From NCBI RefSeq assembly GCF_030238365.1, contig NZ_JASSOT010000069.1, forward strand, positions 1 to 64,000: a stretch of DNA of 64,000 bases, written 5' to 3'. Both the position numbers and the translations under genes were made by a program. Shown one piece after another: positions 57,053 to 64,000 of the stretch; positions within the stretch are counted from its first letter, which is position 1, and each line of letters begins with the position of its first letter. The notes beneath the pieces are model-generated. The model made no database searches. It was not told the origin of the DNA and worked only from the letters and a program-made list of their open reading frames with translations. This stretch comes from Lelliottia wanjuensis. Its GTDB lineage: Bacteria > Pseudomonadota > Gammaproteobacteria > Enterobacterales > Enterobacteriaceae.

Positions 57053-57813
57053 TGGGTCAACTCCATGCCATACAGGGCCAGATGCGCCGATACCAGGCCG
57101 CGCGTCACCGGATGGACCGGCACACGAAACAGCATGTCCACGTCGCCCTGCTCGACAATCACCCCGCGATCCATCACCGCCACGTCATCCGCCAGGCGAG
57201 CGACCACGCCCATGTCGTGCGTGACCAGTAGCATGCCGGGTGCACGGGTGTGCATGATATCGTCCAGCAAATCCAGAATCCGCGACTGGGCGACGGCATC
57301 CAGATCGGTGGTCGGCTCATCGGCAATAATAAAAGGCGCGTCGCACAGCACCGCCATGGCGATCATCATCCGCTGCAACATGCCACCGCTCATCTCGAAG
57401 GGATAGAGCTTCAGCACGCGTTCCGCCTCCTCCAGCCCAACGGCAGTTAACGCCGCGATAAGCGCCGCGTCATCCGACGCTTTACCCAGCGCCTGACAGG
57501 TCTCGCGGGCGTGCGTCGCCATGGTGTGCAGCGGATTAAAGGCGCTGCGCGGGTTCTGCATAATGGTCGCGACCTTGATTCCCCGAAGAGACGCCGGAGT
57601 GATCTCCTGACCGTCGGCCAGAATCTGCCCCGCCGTCTGACGCACACCGGCAGGCAACACGCCGAGCGCGGCCGCGCAGGTTAGGGATTTCCCACTCCCG
57701 CTGCCGCCGACCAGCGCCAGCACGCGCCCGCGTTTCAGGGTCAGCGAGACGCCGTTGACTAACGTGCGATCCGCCTTAAGAACAATATTCTGCAAATCAA
57801 TACGCTGTGGCAT
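57049..57813 (-). CDS. nikD: Nickel ABC transporter ATPase NikD
   Basis: A 254-residue ABC ATPase with Walker [18 protein letters not shown], signature [15 protein letters not shown] and Walker [14 protein letters not shown]. Overlaps nikC by one base and nikE by four. Confidence 0.95.
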   Translation of the reverse strand: MPQRIDLQNIVLKADRTLVNGVSLTLKRGRVLALVGGSGSGKSLTCAAALGVLPAGVRQTAGQILADGQEITPASLRGIKVATIMQNPRSAFNPLHTMATHARETCQALGKASDDAALIAALTAVGLEEAERVLKLYPFEMSGGMLQRMMIAMAVLCDAPFIIADEPTTDLDAVAQSRILDLLDDIMHTRAPGMLLVTHDMGVVARLADDVAVMDRGVIVEQGDVDMLFRVPVHPVTRGLVSAHLALYGMELTQ

Positions 57814-58646
57814 CAGTGGGCGTGCTCCGTGGCCAGATGAGGATCGAGGTGATCGCGCAGGGCGTCACCCACCAGGTTAAAGGCCATCACGCTGATAAAC
57901 AGCGCCAGCCCCGGCCAGAACATCTGCAGCGGCTGGGTCCAGATATACTGACGCGCGTCGTTAATCATCACGCCCCATTCGGCGGTCGGCGCTGTCACGC
58001 CTAAGCCGAGGAAAGACATCCCGGCGACGTGCAGCATCATGTGGCCGATATCGAGCGTCGCCAGCACCAGCAGCGACGGCAGCGCGGCCCCCGTCAGGTG
58101 GTCGATAAAAATGCGCAGATTTCCGGCCCCGGAAAGACGCGACGCGAGGACGAACTCCCGCTGACGCAGGGCGATCACCAGGCTGCGCACCATCCGCGCA
58201 TACCAGGCCCAATGCGAGAGCGCGATGGCGATGATGACGTTGGTCAGCCCCGTCCCCAGCACGCCCACAAGGAAGAACGACAGAATCGAGGTCGGAAAGG
58301 TCATGAACATATCCGCGACGCGCATGGTGAGCTGATCGATACGTCCGCCGAGCAGCCCCGCTGCGCCGCCGATCACCATGCCCAAAATCAGGACTAACAG
58401 CAGGCAGGCTATTACCGAACCCAGCGACACGCGCGTCGCCGCCAGCAAACGGGAAAAAATGTCGCGCCCGAGGTGGTCGGTGCCGAGCCAGTGCTGGCTG
58501 TCGGGCGACAGCAGCCGCGAAGGCAGATCAATCGCCTGCGGATCGTACGGCAGCCACCACTGGCTGGTGAGCGCAACCAGCGCCAGCAGCGCGATGATCG
58601 CCAGCGCCAGACGAACGGAGAGACGCGCGGAACGATAAAAATTCAT
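57813..58646 (-). CDS. nikC: Nickel ABC transporter permease NikC
   Basis: A 277-residue permease with a single N-terminal helix followed by five more, and the EAA-type loop ([20 protein letters not shown]). It overlaps nikB by four bases. Confidence 0.95.
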   Translation of the reverse strand: MNFYRSARLSVRLALAIIALLALVALTSQWWLPYDPQAIDLPSRLLSPDSQHWLGTDHLGRDIFSRLLAATRVSLGSVIACLLLVLILGMVIGGAAGLLGGRIDQLTMRVADMFMTFPTSILSFFLVGVLGTGLTNVIIAIALSHWAWYARMVRSLVIALRQREFVLASRLSGAGNLRIFIDHLTGAALPSLLVLATLDIGHMMLHVAGMSFLGLGVTAPTAEWGVMINDARQYIWTQPLQMFWPGLALFISVMAFNLVGDALRDHLDPHLATEHAH

Positions 58647-59587
58647 GCGTGCGCTCCTTCATGACGCCGAATGCGCGGGTCGAGCGCCGCGTTCAGCACG
58701 TCCACCGCCAGATTGCAGAGGACAAACACCACCACCATGATCAGCGTAAAGCACTGGATGACCGGATAGTCGCGATTAAAAATCGCCGAGACGGCGTAGC
58801 GCCCCACGCCCGGCCAGGCAAAGATGTTTTCGATGATCATCGTCCCGCCGATCAGCTCGCCGATGTGCATCCCGACGGCGGTGATCATCGGCAGCGAGGC
58901 GTTGCGCAGAATATGGCGACGCTCGGTCTGTTTGTGGCTCAGCCCGCGCAGACGTGCCCAGGTGACGTGCCGCTGTCCGGCGACGTCGAGCATGCTGGCC
59001 CGCAGCAGTCGGGCGTTAATCGCCAGCGACATAAAGGCGATCGACACCGCAGGCAAAATCAGGTGCTGCCAGTCGCCGTAGCCCATCGCCGGGAGCCATT
59101 TGAGCCACACCGAAAAACACATCACCAGCAGGAAGGCGAGCCAGAAATTGGGCATCGAGACGCCGAGGAACGAGATCACCCGCACGATGAAATCCGGCAG
59201 CTTGTCGCGATGGCGCGCCGCCCAGATCCCCAGCGGCACCGAGGTGAAGAGGATCAGGACCAGCGCCGCACCGGCCAGCAGCAGCGTGGCGGGCAGAAAA
59301 TGCAGAACATCGTCCAGCACCGGGCGCTGGGTGGCGAAGGAGATGCCGAAATCCAGATGCAGCGCCCGCCACAGCCAGGTGCCGTACTGCACGATTAACG
59401 GCTGATCCAGCCCGAGCATCACGCGCGTGGAGGCGACCATTTCCGGCGTGGGCGGAAGGTTCGACAGACGCAGATAATCCAGCGCCGGGTCGCCAGTGCC
59501 AAGGCGCAGCATCAGAAAGATAATCACCGAGGCGGCGAGAATCATCGGGATCAGGAGCAGCACACGCCGCAGTATATAGCGCAGCAT
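58643..59587 (-). CDS. nikB: Nickel ABC transporter permease NikB
   Basis: A 314-residue permease (start [20 protein letters not shown]) with the EAA-type loop [20 protein letters not shown]. It pairs with NikC in the membrane. Start overlaps the nikA stop (TAATG). Confidence 0.95.
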   Translation of the reverse strand: MLRYILRRVLLLIPMILAASVIIFLMLRLGTGDPALDYLRLSNLPPTPEMVASTRVMLGLDQPLIVQYGTWLWRALHLDFGISFATQRPVLDDVLHFLPATLLLAGAALVLILFTSVPLGIWAARHRDKLPDFIVRVISFLGVSMPNFWLAFLLVMCFSVWLKWLPAMGYGDWQHLILPAVSIAFMSLAINARLLRASMLDVAGQRHVTWARLRGLSHKQTERRHILRNASLPMITAVGMHIGELIGGTMIIENIFAWPGVGRYAVSAIFNRDYPVIQCFTLIMVVVFVLCNLAVDVLNAALDPRIRRHEGAHA

Positions 59588-61158
59588 TACTGCTTCACCG
59601 GTTGGATCTGTTCGAACGGAATATCGGAGGCGATGGGCGCGAACGGGATCACGCCAAGCTCGGGCTTCGCCACCACCATCATCGAAACGTAGCTTATCGG
59701 CAGGTAGACCGCGTCGTTGTGCAGGCGGGTTAAGATATCGCGGTACAGCGCCTGGCGCTGCGCTTCATCGCTCGTTGAGAGCACTTCGCCAATCTCTTTG
59801 TCGATGACCGGTTTATCCGCGAGGCCCAGCTGCGCCTGATAGTCGGCGTGGGATGGCACGCGCATCGAGCTCATAAAGGCATGCGGGTCGTAAGGCGCGC
59901 CCCAGGTGCGGTTGAAGATCATGCCAAAACGCCCGTCGCGCTGACGGGCGTAAATGCTGCTCTCCTCTTCCCCGACCAGCGCCACATCGACGCCCACCTG
60001 ACGCATATCGGCCTGAATGATTTCCGCCATAGATTTACTCAGGGCATCGGTACCGATATAGGAGAGTTCAATCCGCAGCGGCTGGCCGTTTTTCTCGCGG
60101 ATGACTTTTCCGCTCTGCGCCTTCCATCCCGCCTGTTCCAGCAGGGATTCGGCGTGCTGAGGATCGTACTGACGCGGCTTCAGGCCAATGTTCGCGTAGG
60201 GCACCGTCGGGGCAAAGAGCGTGTCCGCGACTTTTTGTGTGCCGTAGAGGGCGTTGTCGATCAGGGATTTTTTGTTGACCGCGTAGTTCAGCGCTTCGCG
60301 CACCGCCAGATCGTCCGTCGGCGCTTTAGCGGAATTGAGCGCGAGCATCACCGTTTCGACGGGCTGGGAAAGCTGGGTGCGATAGTTCGCGCTCTGGCTG
60401 AACCGGGCAAAGGTATCGAGCGGGAGCAGCCCCTCATTGCCATACAGCAGGTCAATATCGCCCGTTTCAAAAGCCACGGCGCGGGTGGTCGGGTCCGGGA
60501 TCACTTTAACCGTGATCTGCCGGATGACGGGCTTTTCGCCCCAGTAGCGGTCGTTACGTACCAGCACGTCATACTGGTTGAGTTTTGACTCTTTCAGCAC
60601 CCACGGACCGGTGCCGACTGGCGCTTTGATGCCGTTCATCGTTTCATTGTTTTTAAACTGCGACGGGGCGATAAAACGGAAAGGACGCGGCAGCGCGAGT
60701 TCCTGTAAGAACGGGTAATAGGCGCTTTTCAGGGTGATTTGCAATTCGGTATCGCTGAGGGCTTTGACGTCGACGATCTGTCGGGCCAGCTCCAGCCAGG
60801 CGTGGCGCTGGCGGTTATCCAGCACGGCGCGAAAGTTCTCGGCAGCGGCGAACGCATTAAAGGGTTCACCGTTGGAAAAAGTGACACCGTCACGCAGAGT
60901 GAACACCCATGTTTTGCCATCCGCCGTGTGGGTCCAGCTTTTCGCCAGCCAGGGTTTGACCGAGCCATCGGTCTGATATTTCACCAGCGGTTCGTACACC
61001 ATGCTCTGGGCAAACATTTGGTTGGGCGTATAAAGATGGGGATTAAGCGGTCCAACGTTGACGGGCCACGCGGTTGTCAGTTCATCCGGTGCGGTGGCTT
61101 GTGCGAAGAACGACGCGCACGCCAGCAGCGCGCAGAGGATACGGCCTGGTCTGGACAA
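59587..61158 (-). CDS. nikA: Periplasmic nickel-binding protein NikA
   Basis: A 523-residue precursor with a signal peptide ([26 protein letters not shown]). Residues of the nickel/metallophore pocket known from E. coli are kept: Arg in NRQRHAW, Arg in LPRPFRF, Trp and Tyr in RTWGAPYDP and His in RVPSHADY. It is the first gene of nikABCDE. In K-12 this operon is elsewhere; here it lies between rstB and tus. Confidence 0.96.
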   Translation of the reverse strand: MSRPGRILCALLACASFFAQATAPDELTTAWPVNVGPLNPHLYTPNQMFAQSMVYEPLVKYQTDGSVKPWLAKSWTHTADGKTWVFTLRDGVTFSNGEPFNAFAAAENFRAVLDNRQRHAWLELARQIVDVKALSDTELQITLKSAYYPFLQELALPRPFRFIAPSQFKNNETMNGIKAPVGTGPWVLKESKLNQYDVLVRNDRYWGEKPVIRQITVKVIPDPTTRAVAFETGDIDLLYGNEGLLPLDTFARFSQSANYRTQLSQPVETVMLALNSAKAPTDDLAVREALNYAVNKKSLIDNALYGTQKVADTLFAPTVPYANIGLKPRQYDPQHAESLLEQAGWKAQSGKVIREKNGQPLRIELSYIGTDALSKSMAEIIQADMRQVGVDVALVGEEESSIYARQRDGRFGMIFNRTWGAPYDPHAFMSSMRVPSHADYQAQLGLADKPVIDKEIGEVLSTSDEAQRQALYRDILTRLHNDAVYLPISYVSMMVVAKPELGVIPFAPIASDIPFEQIQPVKQ

Positions 61159-61192
61159 AAGTTGCCTCTTACCCTTTCGGGGTAGCTAAAAC

Positions 61193-61220
61193 GTGTGACG
61201 ATTTTAGGTTTTCATCATAC
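61193..61220 (-). promoter_or_regulatory. NikR operator upstream of nikA
   Basis: GTGTGA-N16-TCATAC matches the E. coli NikR site GTATGA-N16-TCATAC with one change, 35 bases upstream of the nikA start. A weak FNR-like site (ATCAA half at 61237-61241) lies next to it, as nik is FNR-dependent in E. coli. Confidence 0.88.
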
Positions 61221-61364
61221 TTTTAACCTGTTCTGGATCAACCGAGGGGGCATGAGAGACGCAAAGTATACAAAATTCGTATAGTTAACCCTCAATCGAT
61301 AAGACCGATTTACCCTGCCCAACCGAATCCGCACCGTAGCCTGACCGGGCGCACTGTGCTATAT

Positions 61365-61386
61365 AATAAGTATGTTGTAACTACTG
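61365..61386 (+). promoter_or_regulatory. TerB-like replication terminus site
   Basis: AATAAGTATGTTGTAACT followed by ACTG agrees with E. coli TerB at 20 of 22 positions. It lies ten bases upstream of the tus ATG, as in E. coli, where Tus bound there also represses its own gene. From the orientation, forks moving left to right in this window would be stopped. Confidence 0.93.
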
Positions 61387-61396
61387 CGAGTGTTTT

Positions 61397-62326
61397 ATGG
61401 CGACTTACGATCTTCTCGAACGGCTGAATTCGACTTTTCACCAGATAGAACACGAGCTGATGAGCCTGTGCGAACGGCTCAAAAGCTGCCGACTGCTGGC
61501 CGCGCGCGTCTTTACTTTGCCGGATGTGGTCAAAGGTGCGGAGCACGATCCGTTGGATGTGATTGAGGTGAAGCAGCATATCGGCAAGGAGGCGCTGGAC
61601 CTGACGCTCGCCCACTACCGCCATCTCTTTATCCAGCAGCAGTCGGAGAACCGCAGCAGCAAAGCCGCCGTGCGTCTGCCGGGCGTGATATGCCTGCAGT
61701 GCGACACCCCCCTGCGCGAGCAGATTGAAAACCAGATTGCCCACATTAACGCCCTTAAGGCGCAGTTTGAGAAGATTGTCACCGAAGAGTCAGGCCTGGC
61801 TCCCGCCGCACGCTTTGAGTGGGTGCATCGCCAACTGCCGGGCCTGATTACCCTCAACGCCTACCGCTCCCTGACGCTCCTGCGCCACCCGGCGACCCTT
61901 CGCTTTGGCTGGGCGAACAAGCACATCATCAAGAATTTTACCCGCAACGAGGTGCTGTCGATGCTCGAGAAGAGCCTGAAATCCCCGCGTACCATGGCCC
62001 CGTGGTCGCGGGAACAGTGGATCGAGCGCCTCGAGCAGGAGTACGAGAATATCGCCGCGCTGCCTGACGATGCGCGTCTCAAAATCAAACGTCCGGTGAA
62101 AGTCCAGCCGATTGCGCGCGTCTGGTATTCCGGTGAACAGAAGCAGGTACAGTACGCCTGTCCGACGCCGCTGATTGCCCTGTATGACACGGAACAAGGG
62201 GCGATGGTGCCGGATATCGGCGAACTGCTGAATTACGATGCCGAAAATATTCAGCATCGTTATAAACCGCAGGCACAGCCGCTGCGATTGATTATTCCGC
62301 GGCTGCACCTGTATGTGGCGGAGTGA
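61397..62326 (+). CDS. tus: Replication terminus protein Tus
   Basis: A 309-residue protein, same length as E. coli Tus (start [20 protein letters not shown]). The core DNA-binding strands ([18 protein letters not shown] and [20 protein letters not shown]) are clearly kept. It binds Ter and stops the replisome in one direction. It abuts the convergent fumC with no gap. Confidence 0.96.
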   Translation: MATYDLLERLNSTFHQIEHELMSLCERLKSCRLLAARVFTLPDVVKGAEHDPLDVIEVKQHIGKEALDLTLAHYRHLFIQQQSENRSSKAAVRLPGVICLQCDTPLREQIENQIAHINALKAQFEKIVTEESGLAPAARFEWVHRQLPGLITLNAYRSLTLLRHPATLRFGWANKHIIKNFTRNEVLSMLEKSLKSPRTMAPWSREQWIERLEQEYENIAALPDDARLKIKRPVKVQPIARVWYSGEQKQVQYACPTPLIALYDTEQGAMVPDIGELLNYDAENIQHRYKPQAQPLRLIIPRLHLYVAE

Positions 62327-63721
62327 TTATTTCATGCTGCCGACCATCTCTTCCGGACGAACCCAGGCATCAAACTCGGCCTCGGTGAGATAGCCCAACG
62401 CCAGGGCTGAGGCTTTCAGCGTCAGCCCCTCTTTGTGCGCTTTTTTGGCGATTTCCGCCGCTTTGTCGTAGCCAATGTGGGTATTGAGCGCCGTCACCAG
62501 CATCAGAGATTCGTTCAGCAGCTGGCTGATGCGATCCCGGTTTGGCTCGATGCCCGTCGCGCAGTGCTCGTTGAAGCTCTCCATTCCGTCCGCCAGCAAA
62601 CGCACGGATTGCAGGAAGTTATGGATCACCATCGGGCGGTAGACGTTGAGCTCAAAGTTGCCCGATGCCCCGCCGAGATTCACCGCCACGTCGTTACCGA
62701 TCACCTGACAGCAGAGCATAGTCATGGCTTCGCACTGGGTCGGATTCACTTTGCCCGGCATGATGGAGCTGCCCGGTTCGTTTTCCGGAATGCTGATTTC
62801 GCCGATACCACAGCGCGGGCCGGACGCCAGCCAGCGCACGTCGTTGGCGATTTTCATCAGCGAGGCCGCCAGCCCTTTCAGCGCGCCGTGGGCGTGAACC
62901 AGCGCATCGCAGGTGCCGAGGGCTTCGAATTTATTCGGCGCGGTGACGAAGGCTTGCCCGGTGATCGCCGCCAGCTCTTTCGCCACCCGCACGGCATATT
63001 CCGGGTGGGTGTTTAGCCCTGTCCCCACCGCCGTGCCGCCCAGCGCCAGTTCACAGAGATGCGGCAGGCTGTGGTCGATATGCCTGAGGTTGTGCTCGAG
63101 CATCGCTACCCAGCCGGAGATCTCCTGGCCGAGGGTAAGCGGCGTGGCGTCCTGCAAGTGGGTGCGGCCAATTTTGACGATGTCGCTGAACGCCTGTGAT
63201 TTTTCGCTCAGGGTTTGGGTCAGCACCTTCAGCTGCGGAATGAGGTGCTCGCGCAGGCCGATGATCGCCGCGACGTGCATGGCGGTCGGGAAGACGTCGT
63301 TCGAGCTTTGGCTTTTGTTGACGTCATCGTTCGGGTGGACCTTGCGCTCCATACCGCGCACGCCGCCCAGCAGTTCGCTCGCGCGGTTGGCCAGCACTTC
63401 GTTCATGTTCATATTGCTTTGGGTGCCGGAGCCGGTCTGCCAGATGGCAAGCGGGAATTCGTCGGGGTGTTTGTCGGCCAGCACTTCATCGGCGGCGCTG
63501 ATAATGGCCGTCGCTTTCTCGGCGCTCAGCAGGCCTAAATCCTGGTTAACTTTCGCGGCAGCGCGTTTGGTCAGCGCCAGAGCGTGGATCAGCGAGACGG
63601 GCATTTTCTCCGTTGAGATACGGAAATGCTCCAGCGAGCGCTGGGTCTGCGCGCCCCACAGCTTGTCAGCCGGGACGTCGATGGCACCCATTGAATCTTT
63701 CTCGCGACGATTGGTGGTCAT
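62327..63721 (-). CDS. fumC: Class II fumarase FumC
   Basis: A 464-residue enzyme from the ATG at 63721 ([20 protein letters not shown]) with a GGAG site. Signature [16 protein letters not shown] and the active-site [14 protein letters not shown] region are present. It hydrates fumarate to malate; the iron-free, oxidation-stable form. E. coli FumC has 467 residues. A longer reading to 63763 lacks a ribosome site. Confidence 0.96.
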   Translation of the reverse strand: MTTNRREKDSMGAIDVPADKLWGAQTQRSLEHFRISTEKMPVSLIHALALTKRAAAKVNQDLGLLSAEKATAIISAADEVLADKHPDEFPLAIWQTGSGTQSNMNMNEVLANRASELLGGVRGMERKVHPNDDVNKSQSSNDVFPTAMHVAAIIGLREHLIPQLKVLTQTLSEKSQAFSDIVKIGRTHLQDATPLTLGQEISGWVAMLEHNLRHIDHSLPHLCELALGGTAVGTGLNTHPEYAVRVAKELAAITGQAFVTAPNKFEALGTCDALVHAHGALKGLAASLMKIANDVRWLASGPRCGIGEISIPENEPGSSIMPGKVNPTQCEAMTMLCCQVIGNDVAVNLGGASGNFELNVYRPMVIHNFLQSVRLLADGMESFNEHCATGIEPNRDRISQLLNESLMLVTALNTHIGYDKAAEIAKKAHKEGLTLKASALALGYLTEAEFDAWVRPEEMVGSMK

Positions 63722-63824
63722 TACTTTCTCCTTGATAACAATGAAGTTGGCGACATTGCTCACATGCTGGATTAAGTATTGTTTGCTTCAAAAAAACGGT
63801 ATGGCGCTTTGTGCGCTCTTTTTT

Positions 63825-64000
63825 TCGGGTGGCGGCTACGTGTCGCCAGTCCGGGATTCTGCGGTTTTTGTGTCGGGTGGCGCTTCGCTTACCCGACCTA
63901 CGGTTACTGCGGTTTTCACGTCGGGTGGCGCTTCGCTTACCCGACCTACGGACCCTAGATTTTGTAGGCCGGGTAAGGCGAAGCCGCCACCCGGCGCCGT
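63825..64000. repeat. REP/BIME cluster downstream of the window's last gene
   Basis: Two near-identical units with TCGGGTGGCGCTTCGCTTAC (63872 and 63921) follow each other about 49 bases apart, each preceded by CTGCGGTTTT. An inverted copy (GGCCGGGTAAGGCGAAGCC) lies at 63967-63985, and a degenerate one at 63825-63855. This is a typical BIME array. Confidence 0.88.

Noticed and set aside
59587-61158. His to Asn change in NikA (FNRTW against FHRTW in E. coli) as loss of a nickel ligand
   Set aside because: Counting shows the known ligand is the His in RVPSHAD, which is kept. The changed residue is not a ligand.

Overview
The window is a stretch of an Enterobacteriaceae chromosome near the replication terminus. 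Gene content and order (asr-ydgU-ydgD, mdtJI, tqsA, smrA-mcaS-abgR-abgABT-ogt-fnr-uspE, pntAB, ydgH-ydgI-folM-ydgC-rstA/rstB, tus-fumC) match the E. coli/Salmonella/Enterobacter core. Several insertions and a block order unlike E. coli K-12 suggest an Enterobacter-like genus. The genus cannot be fixed from sequence reading alone.

Bases 1 to about 21,900 are the right part of a temperate podovirus-like prophage, cut by the left edge of the window. Every phage gene seen is on the minus strand. In transcription order they are the integrase, a 525-base structured noncoding region, small and large terminase, portal, a scaffold-like protein, five probable internal or ejection proteins, an SU10-type major capsid protein, an Ig-like protein, a DUF2829 protein of the Tad2 (anti-Thoeris) family, a small protein, a head-tail adaptor, a membrane coiled-coil protein, a collar/fibre protein, a tail-nozzle-like protein and a small protein. 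After a terminator come two small exported proteins, a serine recombinase, a Ref-like HNH nuclease and several small winged-helix, coiled-coil or lipoprotein genes. No lysis, repressor or replication genes are seen, so they probably lie to the left.

Bases 21,900-38,000 are host sequence with accessory insertions. They hold the acid-shock gene asr (with an RstA box), ydgU, ydgD, a CHASE4-GGDEF-EAL protein, mdtJI, tqsA, an enoyl-reductase-like gene and a rebuilt umuDC operon. In that operon an MscS-family channel gene sits between umuD and umuC, flanked by imperfect 19-base copies of the umuC 5' end and placed downstream of a LexA box. Further on are a monooxygenase-fold protein, pdxI, a chemoreceptor, smrA and the sRNA gene mcaS.

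Bases 38,000-64,000 carry p-aminobenzoyl-glutamate use (abgR, abgABT) with ogt, the oxygen regulator fnr, uspE, the proton-pumping transhydrogenase pntAB, ydgH, ydgI, folM and ydgC. The two-component genes rstA and rstB are separated here by a 481-base insertion. The nickel uptake operon nikABCDE-nikR follows with a NikR operator, then tus with its own Ter site, fumC, and REP/BIME repeats. Three regulators have candidate targets inside the window: RstA on asr, NikR on nikA and Tus on the Ter site upstream of tus.
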